NCBI RefSeq assembly: GCF_016617715.1
Contig: NZ_CP067225.1
Coordinates: forward strand, 2,734,001-2,798,000
Source of the DNA: Paracoccus sp. MC1862
Lineage (GTDB): Bacteria; Pseudomonadota; Alphaproteobacteria; Rhodobacterales; Rhodobacteraceae
Direction: 5' to 3'
Length of the DNA stretch: 64,000 bases
How positions within the stretch are numbered: position 1 is the first letter of the stretch; each line of letters starts with the position of its first letter. Below the pieces are notes generated by a model. The model had not been told where the DNA came from. It was given only the letters and a program-made list of their open reading frames with translations, and searched no databases. This document shows positions 1 to 8,312 of the stretch, piece after piece. Made by a program: the position numbers and the translations under genes.

Positions 1-1
1 C

Positions 2-382
2 GCACGGGACGCCTTCCCCTCCTGGATGACCGCTACCACGGCGGCCTCGGCCGGGCAGGCGGGGGCGCCTGCCTCCACCCTGTCAGGCAGCCCGGTGGTG
101 GCGCAGGGGGGGTCCCGCTGGATCGCCGATGCCGCCATCCCGCCCAGGGCGCAGGCTGCCACGGACAACGTGCCGGACCCGGCGATCGGGTTCGACGACG
201 AGGCCGCGGCGCGCGCCTGGGCGATCCAGTCGCTTGGCCGTGAAAACAGGCTGGGGCTGATCGAGCAGATCGCCCGGATGGCCGAGCGTCCCGAGGCTTC
301 CCAATCCGCGGCCCCTTCTCGGCCTGCCGCCGCCGTTCCCGTCGCCGAAGCGGCCGAACCCAGGACGCTTGTGCGCGTGTGA
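2..382 (+). CDS. C-terminal part of an unrecognised protein (partial at window start)
   Basis: The reading frame is already open at base 2 and runs to a TGA at 380-382, so the start lies upstream; the first ATG inside the window is at 26. About 126 residues are visible. The first half is Ala/Gly/Ser/Pro-rich and looks disordered. Residues encoded at about 195-290 form a charged, probably helical stretch (FDDEAAARAW, ENRLGLIEQIARM), followed by a low-complexity Ala/Pro tail. Third codon positions are strongly G/C, as in neighbouring real genes, while the opposite-strand frames are Arg/Pro-rich shadows. I do not recognise the family. A strong hairpin follows at 416-441. Confidence 0.55.
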   Translation, partial: ARDAFPSWMTATTAASAGQAGAPASTLSGSPVVAQGGSRWIADAAIPPRAQAATDNVPDPAIGFDDEAAARAWAIQSLGRENRLGLIEQIARMAERPEASQSAAPSRPAAAVPVAEAAEPRTLVRV

Positions 383-415
383 CGGACATCGGGCCGGAAA
401 GGCCAGACGACCACC

Positions 416-441
416 GAAGGCCGCCTCTCGAGGTGGCCTTC
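416..441 (+). terminator. Probable transcription terminator hairpin
   Basis: Two 11-nt arms (GAAGGCCGCCT and AGGTGGCCTTC, one G-U pair) flank a CTCG tetraloop, 34 nt after the stop of the first gene. There is no long T run, so intrinsic termination is inferred from position and stem strength. Confidence 0.6.
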
Positions 442-520
442 CGCTTGACGCCACGCCAGTCTTGACGGCTGCCTGCCAGCCGCGCTTCCCTTGTTCCACT
501 GGCTTTGCGAGGAGACGGCC

Positions 521-1237
521 ATGTTCGAGGTCTGGCGCATCGTTTCCCGGATGGGACATCTCCAGCGGCTGGCCCCCTTGTGGCTGATCGGGATGGCGGT
601 GCTGGTGACCCGCTTCCAGCCGGTCCTGCTGGTTGCGCTGGCCTATGGCGTCGCGCTGCAGTTCCTTGTCGAATATGCCATGCACCGCTTCCTGTATCAC
701 CGCCGCCCGCCGCAGATGCAGGGTCCTTTCAACCAGCTTTACCGCGACCATATCGGCCATCACGAGTTTCCCACCGACCCCGACCTGCTGACAGGCGGCA
801 ACCGATGGTTCGCGGCGGTCTTCGCTCTGGTCTCGGCGGGGCTGCACACGCTGGCGCTGGCGCTGTTCATGGGGATCGGCGCGGCGGCGGGCTTCTCGGT
901 CGTGGCGTTGTGGGTGGGGTCGGTCTCGGCCTATGTGTTCTACGAATACTGCCACACGCTCGCGCATGTGAACTTGCCGAAGGGGCGGTTCGGCCGCCAC
1001 GTCACCCGCAGTCATCTGGCGCACCACTACCAGGACCACCATGCGACCTTTCACGTCAGCGCCGGCATGGGCTGGATCGACCGGCTGTTCGGAACCGGCC
1101 ACGACCCGCAAGCGGCCCGCGCCCGCTATGACCGCGACACCATGATGTCGCTGGGCATGGACCCCGACGACCTGCGGCTTGTCCTCGCCCGCAAGGCCTG
1201 GGGTCTGCCGGGATGGCCTGGCCGCCGCCACGGATAA
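521..1237 (+). CDS. Fatty acid hydroxylase superfamily membrane protein (sterol desaturase-like)
   Basis: A predicted 238-aa integral membrane di-iron oxygenase of the fatty acid hydroxylase superfamily. Histidine clusters typical of this fold appear in order: HRFLYH (about residue 62), HIGHH (about 83), HTLAH (about 147) and HLAHHYQDHH (about 168-177). Hydrophobic segments lie around residues 18-50 and 100-145, with the His boxes facing the cytoplasm in known members. I chose ATG 521 because GAGGAG sits seven bases upstream; a TTG at 491 is in frame but has no ribosome binding site. The substrate cannot be told from sequence; sterol, carotenoid, sphingolipid and fatty acyl chains are all used in the family. 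It sits alone ahead of pnp. Confidence 0.85.
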   Translation: MFEVWRIVSRMGHLQRLAPLWLIGMAVLVTRFQPVLLVALAYGVALQFLVEYAMHRFLYHRRPPQMQGPFNQLYRDHIGHHEFPTDPDLLTGGNRWFAAVFALVSAGLHTLALALFMGIGAAAGFSVVALWVGSVSAYVFYEYCHTLAHVNLPKGRFGRHVTRSHLAHHYQDHHATFHVSAGMGWIDRLFGTGHDPQAARARYDRDTMMSLGMDPDDLRLVLARKAWGLPGWPGRRHG

Positions 1238-1387
1238 GACTTTCCTCACCCCCCGTTTTCCTGTATGCCCGGTCAATCTGCGACGTGAGGCCCGCCCCCG
1301 GCCGCGCTTAAGGATTGGGGGAGGCGGCAATGGGGCCGCCATATGACACGGGCGGCCGGAGGGCCGGCGCGCCCCTGAGGAAACCAG

Positions 1388-3535
1388 ATGTTCGACGAAG
1401 TGAAGAAATCGATCCAGTGGGGGCAGGAAACGCTCACCCTGGAAACGGGCAAGGTTGCCCGCCAGGCTGACGGGTCCGTCATCGCCACGCTGGGGGAAAC
1501 CAGCGTCATGGCCAACGTGACCTTCGCCAAGGAACCGAAAGCCGGTCAGGACTTCTTCCCCCTGACCGTCCATTACCAGGAAAAATACTATGCCGCCGGC
1601 AAGATCCCGGGCGGCTTCTTCAAGCGCGAGGCGCGGCCGACCGAAAAGGAAACGCTGACCGCCCGCCTGATCGACCGCCCCTGCCGCCCGCTGTTCGCGC
1701 CCGGCTTCAAGAACGAAACCCTGGTCATGTGCACGGTGCTGTCGCACGACCTGGTCAACGACCCCGACATCGTCGCGATGATCGCCGCTTCGGCCGCGCT
1801 GACGATTTCCGGCGTGCCCTTCATGGGTCCGATCGGGGCGGCGCGCGTGGGCTTTGCCGGCGGCGAATACGTCCTGAACCCGGACGTGGCCGACATGGAC
1901 CATCTGCGGTCCAACCCCGAGCAGCGCCTTGACCTGATCGTCGCCGGCACCAAGGACGCCGTGATGATGGTCGAATCGGAAGCCTACGAGCTGACCGAGG
2001 AAGAGATGCTCGGCGCCGTCAAGTTCGGCCATGAGCAGATGCAGCCGGTGATCGACCTGATCGTCGATCTGGCCGAGGCAGCCGCGAAAGAGCCCTTCGA
2101 CTTCCAGTCGCCGGACTATTCCGAGCTTTCCGCCCGCGTGAAGTCGCTGGGCGAGGAAGGGATGCGCGCGGCTTATGCGATCATCGACAAGGCCGACCGC
2201 CGCGACGCGATCCAGGCCGTGCGTGAAACGATCGTTGCCGGTCTGAACGAGGCCGAACTGGCCGACCCGAACCTCGGCTCGGCGCTGAAGAAGCTGGAAT
2301 CGGGCATCCTGCGCGGCGACATCATCCGCGGCGGCACCCGGATCGACGGCCGCGACAACCGTACCGTCCGCGCGATCGACTCGGAAGTGGGCATCCTGCC
2401 GCGTACCCACGGCAGCGCGCTGTTCACCCGCGGCGAGACGCAGGCGCTGGTCGTGACCACGCTGGGCACCGGCGACGACGAGCAGATCATCGACGCGCTG
2501 CACGGCAACTCGCGGTCCAACTTCTTGCTGCACTACAACTTCCCGCCCTATTCGGTGGGCGAGGTGGGTCGTGTCGGCAGCCCCGGCCGCCGCGAGATCG
2601 GCCATGGCAAGCTGGCATGGCGGGCGCTGCAGGCGGTGCTGCCGGCGGCGACCGACTTCCCCTACACCATCCGCCTTGTTTCCGAGATCACCGAGTCGAA
2701 CGGCTCGTCGTCCATGGCCTCGGTCTGCGGCGGCTCGCTGGCGATGATGGATGCAGGCGTGCCGTTGAAGGCGCCGGTTGCGGGCGTGGCCATGGGTCTG
2801 ATCCTTGAGGACGCCGACAACTGGGCGGTGCTGACCGACATTCTCGGCGACGAGGATCATCTGGGCGACATGGACTTCAAGGTCGCGGGCACCGAAAACG
2901 GCATCACCAGCCTGCAGATGGACATCAAGGTCCAGGGGATCACCCCCGCGATCATGGAACAGGCGCTGGCGCAGGCGAAAGACGGTCGCCTGCACATCCT
3001 GTCCGAGATGTCGAAGGCCCTGACCGAAGGCCGCCGCGAGTTCTCGGCCCATGCCCCGCGCATCGAGACGATGACCATCCCCACCGACAAGATCCGCGAA
3101 GTGATCGGCTCGGGCGGCAAGGTCATCCGCGAGATCGTGGAAACCTCGGGCGCCAAGGTCGACATCAACGATGACGGCACGATCAAGATCGCCTCGGCCA
3201 ATGCCGATTCGATCAAGAAGGCCTATGACATGATCTATTCGATCGTGGCCGAGCCGGAAGAAGGCAAGGTTTACACCGGCAAGGTCGTCAAGCTGGTGGA
3301 CTTCGGCGCCTTCGTGAACTTCTTCGGCAAGCGCGACGGGCTGGTCCATGTCAGCCAGATTTCCGGCAAGCGCCTGACGCACCCGAACGAGGTGCTGAAG
3401 GAAGGCCAGGAGGTCAAGGTCAAGCTTCTGGGCTTCGACGACCGCGGCAAGGTGCGCCTTGGCATGAAGATGGTCGATCAGGACACCGGCGAGGAGATCT
3501 CCGAGCCGAAAAAGGAAGAGGCGCAGGCCGAGTAA
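1388..3535 (+). CDS. pnp: Polynucleotide phosphorylase (polyribonucleotide nucleotidyltransferase)
   Basis: A 715-aa 3'-5' exoribonuclease that phosphorolytically degrades RNA and can add 3' tails; the family forms a trimeric ring and joins the RNase E degradosome. Domains in order: first RNase PH domain (about 10-140), all-alpha linker, second RNase PH domain (about 320-460, with [14 protein letters not shown] and the downstream Asp-rich [12 protein letters not shown]), KH domain (about 555-615, [15 protein letters not shown]) and S1 domain (about 620-690, [18 protein letters not shown]). Length is normal for the family. The usual upstream neighbour rpsO is absent; the 150-bp leader follows the hydroxylase gene and could carry the usual Pnp autoregulation, though I see no specific site. 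A terminator hairpin follows. Confidence 0.98.
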   Translation: MFDEVKKSIQWGQETLTLETGKVARQADGSVIATLGETSVMANVTFAKEPKAGQDFFPLTVHYQEKYYAAGKIPGGFFKREARPTEKETLTARLIDRPCRPLFAPGFKNETLVMCTVLSHDLVNDPDIVAMIAASAALTISGVPFMGPIGAARVGFAGGEYVLNPDVADMDHLRSNPEQRLDLIVAGTKDAVMMVESEAYELTEEEMLGAVKFGHEQMQPVIDLIVDLAEAAAKEPFDFQSPDYSELSARVKSLGEEGMRAAYAIIDKADRRDAIQAVRETIVAGLNEAELADPNLGSALKKLESGILRGDIIRGGTRIDGRDNRTVRAIDSEVGILPRTHGSALFTRGETQALVVTTLGTGDDEQIIDALHGNSRSNFLLHYNFPPYSVGEVGRVGSPGRREIGHGKLAWRALQAVLPAATDFPYTIRLVSEITESNGSSSMASVCGGSLAMMDAGVPLKAPVAGVAMGLILEDADNWAVLTDILGDEDHLGDMDFKVAGTENGITSLQMDIKVQGITPAIMEQALAQAKDGRLHILSEMSKALTEGRREFSAHAPRIETMTIPTDKIREVIGSGGKVIREIVETSGAKVDINDDGTIKIASANADSIKKAYDMIYSIVAEPEEGKVYTGKVVKLVDFGAFVNFFGKRDGLVHVSQISGKRLTHPNEVLKEGQEVKVKLLGFDDRGKVRLGMKMVDQDTGEEISEPKKEEAQAE

Positions 3536-3562
3536 GCCCGCCCCTTCTCTGCCCCATCACGT

Positions 3563-3586
3563 GCCCCGGCTGGAAACGGCCGGGGC
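3563..3586 (+). terminator. Intrinsic terminator after pnp
   Basis: GCCCCGGC and GCCGGGGC flank an 8-nt loop 28 nt after the pnp stop, followed by a mixed T-rich stretch (GTTCGTCATTT). The convergent pyruvyl transferase gene ends 34 nt further on, so it may work in both directions. Confidence 0.7.
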
Positions 3587-3619
3587 GTTCGTCATTTCAG
3601 GCGCCGGAAATGCCGCGCC

Positions 3620-4747
3620 CTACCTCCGGGGAAACCGCCCGCGTTTCCAGTGCCGCCAGCGCGCGGCCAACTGGCTGAGCCGGCCCTTGCGCGAGGCGAC
3701 CGGCGGACGGCGTTCCGGCCGGGCCTCTGCCTGCAGCGCCGCGGCGAAGTCGTCCCCGTGACCGGCCAGCAACGCGCGGGCGCGCGCCGCGCAGGCCTGC
3801 GCGCGGTCCCGCGCCTCTGGCTGCAGGCAGCGGGCCAGCGCCTGATCAAGCTGCGCGTCGCTGGCGGTTTCCAGCGCATGGATCTCGGGCCAGCCGAGCA
3901 GTTCCGCCTGCCGCGTGACCTTGTCGCGCCCGGCGATCGCATCCACGGCCAGCACAGGCACCCCGTTCTTCAGCGCCAGCACCGTGCCGTGCAGCCGCGT
4001 CGTGACCAGCGCATCCAACCGCGCGAGGATCGATTCGAATTCGGCCGGGCTGCCGATCCCGGTGCGGTTGGCGGAACGGGGCAGGGTGGTGTCCAGTTCG
4101 ACCACCGCCGCGCCCCCGCGCCGCAGCAGCGCGCGCAGCCGCTGCTCGGCCATGTCGTGCATCTGGCGCGTCCCGTATTCGCGCTGCGACCGGGCGAGGC
4201 ACAGCCCTACCACCGGAACACGCGCCACCTCCTGCAGAAAGCTCAGATCCGGCCGCACCATTCGGTCGCTGTCGCGTTCCAGCAGCGCGTCGAACGGGTT
4301 GCAGCCGGACAGGGGCGCAACCATCGTCAGGTTCACCCCGACCTGCGTGCAATGCCGGAACCGGGCAAGGACATGCGGGAACTTCACCGGGTAATCGGGC
4401 GCATAGGGTCCGCAGACCACGATCAGATGGGTGAAGCCGGCCGGATCGAGGCCGGCCGCGTCCACCCAGGAGGGATCAAGCCCCAGCAGGTCCAGCGTAT
4501 AGGGCGCGATATCGAAGGAAATGCCCAGCTTGTGCAGGCGGGCCTCGACCCGGTGCAGAACCTCGATGTCGCCGACGGTCGAAAAATGCCCAGTGACCAG
4601 CGCACGGCGGAAGGACGGGCCTGCGGGGTGGTGGAGCAAGGCGGGATCTTCCTTTGCGCTGAAAGGCGGCCGGGGTGGGGTCATCCCGGCCCCCGGCACA
4701 TCCCGGGGGCAGGGCGCCTTCGGGCCGGGGGCGCAGGACTTCCGCAT
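3620..4747 (-). CDS. Polysaccharide pyruvyl transferase family protein
   Basis: Resembles the polysaccharide pyruvyl transferase / CsaB family, which transfers pyruvate ketals onto sugars of exopolysaccharide or cell-wall polymers in the cytoplasm. The diagnostic C-terminal block is present (LDALVTTRLHGTVLALKNGV, then PVLAVD), together with an N-terminal Rossmann-like start (RALVTGHFSTVGDIEVLH). The frame gives 375 aa from ATG 4747. An ATG at 4684, preceded by a G-rich stretch, gives 354 aa and seems at least as likely, because the first 20 residues are low-complexity. The C-terminus is Arg-rich. It is transcribed divergently from nagK, so GlcNAc use and surface polysaccharide decoration may be linked, but there is no other glycan gene here. 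The exact acceptor is unknown. Confidence 0.8.
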   Translation of the reverse strand: MRKSCAPGPKAPCPRDVPGAGMTPPRPPFSAKEDPALLHHPAGPSFRRALVTGHFSTVGDIEVLHRVEARLHKLGISFDIAPYTLDLLGLDPSWVDAAGLDPAGFTHLIVVCGPYAPDYPVKFPHVLARFRHCTQVGVNLTMVAPLSGCNPFDALLERDSDRMVRPDLSFLQEVARVPVVGLCLARSQREYGTRQMHDMAEQRLRALLRRGGAAVVELDTTLPRSANRTGIGSPAEFESILARLDALVTTRLHGTVLALKNGVPVLAVDAIAGRDKVTRQAELLGWPEIHALETASDAQLDQALARCLQPEARDRAQACAARARALLAGHGDDFAAALQAEARPERRPPVASRKGRLSQLAARWRHWKRGRFPRR

Positions 4748-4922
4748 GGTTCGGCCCGAACCGGCCCGATCGCCGCCACATCAGGCAGGCCCGAACCCTT
4801 CACCACGATGCCCGGCACCACCGTCATGGCTTTCCTTCTGCATTTGTTTCTAACTCGGCCGGCGCAGGGCGTTTGGCAAGCCGTCCCCTGGGCGCTAGGA
4901 ACTGGAAAAAACGCGAGGGACC

Positions 4923-5849
4923 ATGGACTGCGGCGGACTCGACATCGGTGGCACCAAGATCGAGGCGCGGCTGTTTGACGCCGGCCTCGGGACGATCGAC
5001 ACGCGCCGGGTGCCGACGCCCCGCGACAGCGCCGACGGCTTCTTCGCGGCGCTGGGCGGGCTGGTCGGCTGGCTGCGGGACCGCTCGGGCACCGACCTGC
5101 CCATCGGCATCGCCATGAGCGGCGTGGTCGAACCCGACAGCGGCATCGCCCGGACCGCCAACCTGCCGATCAGCGGCGAGAACATGGCCGCAAGGCTGAC
5201 CGAGGTTGCGGGACGGCCGCTGCCGGTGATGAACGACTCCATGGCGCTGGCCTTCTCGGAAGCGAACGGCGGCGCCGCCGACGGCCATGCGGCGGCGGTC
5301 GGGATGATCATCGGCACCGGCTTTGCCGCCGGCGTCTGCCTTGACGGCCGCCCGGCGCGGCGCCCAGGCGGCATCGCGGTCGAGATCGGCCATTGCGGGA
5401 TGCCCGCCCGCGCCCTTGCGCGGCACGGTCTGGACCTGTGGACCTGCGGCTGCGGGCGGCCCGGCTGCATCGAGGCCTATGTCGCGGGGCCCGGCCTGAC
5501 GCGGCTGGCCGCGCATATGGGGCTGGGGAAGATCACCGCCCCCGAACTGGCCGCCCGCGCGCATGAGGCCGCGGCCGAGGCGGTGCTGGCCGTCTGGGCC
5601 GACCTTGCCGCCGAGGCGCTGGAAACGTTGCAGATGACCATCGACCCCGAGATCGTGGTTCTCGGCGGCGGCGTGTCGCAGATGCCCGGCGTCGTCGAGC
5701 GGCTTCAGGCGGCGCTTCCGGCGCGGCTGATGCCCGGCACGCCCCTTCCCATCCTCCGCCTGGCCCGGCACGGGGATGCAAGCGGGGTCCGGGGCGCGGC
5801 GCTGCTGGCCCGCATGACCGCCCAAGGCGAGATGCCGTGGAGGCCCTGA
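4923..5849 (+). CDS. nagK: ROK-family N-acetylglucosamine kinase
   Basis: Predicted ATP-dependent sugar kinase of the ROK family, 308 aa, phosphorylating GlcNAc (or ManNAc) at C6 in the cytoplasm. Seen: N-terminal phosphate-binding DIGGTKIE at residues 7-14, the ROK catalytic block around EIGHCGM, and the zinc-binding CGCGRPGCIEAY motif at about 178-189 that marks sugar-kinase ROK proteins. It has no N-terminal helix-turn-helix, so it is a kinase and not a NagC-type repressor. GAGGGA precedes the ATG by three bases. The next gene, nagA, starts inside this gene, so the pair is translationally coupled and would turn GlcNAc into glucosamine-6-phosphate. No nagB is seen, so the fate of GlcN6P must be encoded elsewhere. 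Confidence 0.85.
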   Translation: MDCGGLDIGGTKIEARLFDAGLGTIDTRRVPTPRDSADGFFAALGGLVGWLRDRSGTDLPIGIAMSGVVEPDSGIARTANLPISGENMAARLTEVAGRPLPVMNDSMALAFSEANGGAADGHAAAVGMIIGTGFAAGVCLDGRPARRPGGIAVEIGHCGMPARALARHGLDLWTCGCGRPGCIEAYVAGPGLTRLAAHMGLGKITAPELAARAHEAAAEAVLAVWADLAAEALETLQMTIDPEIVVLGGGVSQMPGVVERLQAALPARLMPGTPLPILRLARHGDASGVRGAALLARMTAQGEMPWRP

Positions 5850-6946
5850 TCGCCGCCGACCTGATGTGGGCGGGCGGCGCGCTGCGGGAAGGATGGGCGG
5901 TCCGCCTGCAGGACGGCCGCATCGCGGCTGCGGGACCGCTCGGCCCGGACAGGCCCGACCGCAGGGTTCACCTGCTGATGCCGGGCGCCACCGACCTGCA
6001 GGTGAACGGTGGCGGCGGGGTGCTGTTCAACGCGGACCCCTCGCCCGCCGGTCTTGCCGCGATCCGGGCGGCGCATCGGTCTTTGGGCACCCATGCGATC
6101 CTGCCCACCGTGATCACCGACGCGCCCGAGGTGATGGAGGCCGCCGCCGATGCCGTGATCGCGGCCTGGGGGATGCCGGGCATCGCCGGCATCCACATCG
6201 AAGGCCCGCATATCGCCCCCGAGCGGCGCGGCACCCATGACGCCCGGCATATCCGGCCCCTAGACGAGCGCACGCTGGCGGTGCTGGCGCGGCTGCGCGC
6301 CGCCGGCGTCCCGGTGCTGCTGACGCTGGCGCCGGAACTGGCGGATCCGATGCTGCTGGCCCGTGCGCGGGCGCTGGGGGTGGTGCTGTCCGCCGGGCAT
6401 TCCTCGGCCACGGTGGCGCAGGCGGAACTGGCCTTCGCCGACGGCATCGGCATGGCCACGCATCTGTTCAATGCGATGCCGCCGATGCATCACCGTGAAC
6501 CCGGCCTTGCCGCCGCCGCGATCCTGTCGGACGCCTATGTTGGCCTTATCCCCGACGGCATCCATGTGGACTGGGCCATGCTGCGGCTGGCGCTGGCCGC
6601 GCGGCCGCGGGCCGGGCGCTGCTTCATCGTGTCGGACGCGATGCCCAGCGTCGGCGGCCCCGTGGCCTTCACCCTTTACGGCCGCCGGGTCGAGCTGCGT
6701 GACGGCCGGCTGGTCAACGCGGACGGCGCGCTGGCGGGGGCGCATCTGGATATGGTGACCGGGCTTGCGCGGCTGCATCTTCAGGGCGGTGTCGGGCTTG
6801 CGGATTGCATCGCCATGGCGGGTGATGTGCCCCGCAGGGCGATGGGGCTGGCCCCGCTGGTCCTGGCGCCGGGCGCCCCCGCCGATCACATCGCCGTGCT
6901 CGACGGGACCTTGGGCTTCGCAGGCTGGCTCGACACGCTTTTCTGA
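5837..6946 (+). CDS. nagA: N-acetylglucosamine-6-phosphate deacetylase
   Basis: A 369-aa amidohydrolase that removes acetate from GlcNAc-6-phosphate, giving glucosamine-6-phosphate for glycolysis or cell-wall recycling. Conserved blocks are in order: DLQVNGGGGVLFN (about residues 53-65), metal and substrate residues in HIEGPHIAPERRG (about 119-131), GHSS (about 188), THLFNAMPPMHHREPG (about 206-221) and the catalytic Asp in SDAMPSVGG (about 262). The start is a GTG at 5837, 13 bp inside the end of nagK, which implies translational coupling. The RND adaptor gene begins 37 bp downstream on the same strand, so read-through into the pump genes is possible. Confidence 0.95.
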   Translation: MEALIAADLMWAGGALREGWAVRLQDGRIAAAGPLGPDRPDRRVHLLMPGATDLQVNGGGGVLFNADPSPAGLAAIRAAHRSLGTHAILPTVITDAPEVMEAAADAVIAAWGMPGIAGIHIEGPHIAPERRGTHDARHIRPLDERTLAVLARLRAAGVPVLLTLAPELADPMLLARARALGVVLSAGHSSATVAQAELAFADGIGMATHLFNAMPPMHHREPGLAAAAILSDAYVGLIPDGIHVDWAMLRLALAARPRAGRCFIVSDAMPSVGGPVAFTLYGRRVELRDGRLVNADGALAGAHLDMVTGLARLHLQGGVGLADCIAMAGDVPRRAMGLAPLVLAPGAPADHIAVLDGTLGFAGWLDTLF

Positions 6947-6983
6947 CGATTTCGTGCCCTTGCCGGGCATCGGGACGGCTGCG

Positions 6984-8312
6984 ATGCTGAAACCCATGAT
7001 ATTCCGACTGCGACCGATTTCGTGGAGGCTCCGGCCGCGCCGCAAGGCGGGGATGGTCGTGGCGGCTTTTGCCTTCGCCATGATCGCCCCTGTTCCCGCC
7101 GCCGCGCAGGCTCCGGGTTCCGGGCCAGGCGCGCCGCAGGACCCGCGCGAGGTGGGCGTCACCACCCTGCAGCGCGACACGGTGCCAGTGACCGTCACCC
7201 TGCCCGGCCGCGCGGTGGCTTATCAGGAAACCGGCATCCGCCCGCAGGTGGGCGGCGAGATCGTCGAGATCGCCTATCAGCCCGGCACCTCGGTCGAGGC
7301 GGGGACCGTCCTTTTCCGGCTGAACGACGACCAGCTTGCCGCCACGCTCTCGGCCGCCGAGGCCGCGGTGATCAGTGCCGAGGCTGCCGTCCAGGGCGCC
7401 ACCGCCACCGTCAACCGCTATGACCGCCTGCAGGGCAGCGGCGTCAGCCGGGCCGAGCTTGAAACCGTGCAGGTCGCGCTGGCCAACGCCCGCGCCAGCC
7501 TTGCCGCGGCCGAGGCCGAACGCGCGCTGGCCCAGCTTGCCGTGGACCGGACCGAGATCCGCAGCCCCATCGACGGCGTGCCCGACATCGCCAATGTCTC
7601 GATCGGCGATCTCGTCACCGCCAACCAGGGCGACGTGCTGACCACGGTCACGCAGATCGACCCCATCTATGTCGATGTCTCGGATTCCCGCGCCCGCATC
7701 CTGCGCAACCGCGAGCAGCGGGCGCAAGGCCGGATGGTCCGGGTCGAGGGGCGCGAGGCCGCGCTGATCCTGGAAACCGGGCAGGTCTATCCCGAGGCCG
7801 GGCGCTTCGTCGCGCCGGGGCGCGAGGTCTCGCCCACCACCGGCACGGTGCCTTTCCGGCTTGAGTTCCCCAATCCCCACCGCCTGATCCTGCCGGGGCA
7901 GTTCGTGCGCGTGCAGATGACCGTCGGCGCGGTGGAAGGCGTGCTGGTCCCGCAGGGTCCGACGCGGCGATCCGCCGTGGGCCAGTTGACGGCCTTTGTC
8001 GCCCGCGACAGCCGCGCGGTCGAGGTCGTGCTGACCGAGGCCGGAACCCATGAAAGCAACTGGATCGTGATCGACGGCGTCGAGGCAGGCGACCTGCTGA
8101 TCCTCGACGGGCTGACCAACCTGAACGACGGCGACGAGATCACCACAATTCCCGTCACCATCGACCCCGAGGGCGTGGTGCGCGAGGTCCCCGGACCCGA
8201 GGCCACCGCCTTCCAGGACGTCCCCGTCCCCGTCCCGGCATCCGGCGCGGTTGCGCCCGTGCCGGCGGTGGCGGCGGCCCCGGCCCCGCGCCCCGTCGGC
8301 GTCGCCAACTGA
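6984..8312 (+). CDS. RND efflux pump periplasmic adaptor (membrane fusion protein)
   Basis: HlyD/AcrA-type adaptor of 442 aa that links an inner-membrane RND pump to an outer-membrane channel. A basic N-region (RLRPRRK) and hydrophobic core ending AAAQA (about residue 42) make a Sec signal peptide; there is no lipobox Cys, unlike AcrA. After it come the biotinyl-lipoyl half (RPQVGGEIVEI, QPGTSVEAGTVLF), an alpha-helical hairpin rich in Ala/Glu (about 105-175), the second lipoyl half (TEIRSPIDGVPD) and beta-barrel domains. The C-terminus is Pro/Ala/Val-rich. I place the start at ATG 6984; the open frame upstream only overlaps nagA. It overlaps the pump gene by one base (TGATG). Confidence 0.92.
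   Translation: MLKPMIFRLRPISWRLRPRRKAGMVVAAFAFAMIAPVPAAAQAPGSGPGAPQDPREVGVTTLQRDTVPVTVTLPGRAVAYQETGIRPQVGGEIVEIAYQPGTSVEAGTVLFRLNDDQLAATLSAAEAAVISAEAAVQGATATVNRYDRLQGSGVSRAELETVQVALANARASLAAAEAERALAQLAVDRTEIRSPIDGVPDIANVSIGDLVTANQGDVLTTVTQIDPIYVDVSDSRARILRNREQRAQGRMVRVEGREAALILETGQVYPEAGRFVAPGREVSPTTGTVPFRLEFPNPHRLILPGQFVRVQMTVGAVEGVLVPQGPTRRSAVGQLTAFVARDSRAVEVVLTEAGTHESNWIVIDGVEAGDLLILDGLTNLNDGDEITTIPVTIDPEGVVREVPGPEATAFQDVPVPVPASGAVAPVPAVAAAPAPRPVGVAN

Noticed and set aside
83..3382. Very long minus-strand open frame (1,099 codons) opposite pnp
   Set aside because: It is the antisense shadow of the GC3-rich pnp gene; its translation is Arg/Asp/His-rich without any recognisable domain.
4923..5849. 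ROK-family repressor (NagC-like)
   Set aside because: No N-terminal helix-turn-helix; the protein starts directly with the ATP-binding DIGGTK motif, so it is a kinase.
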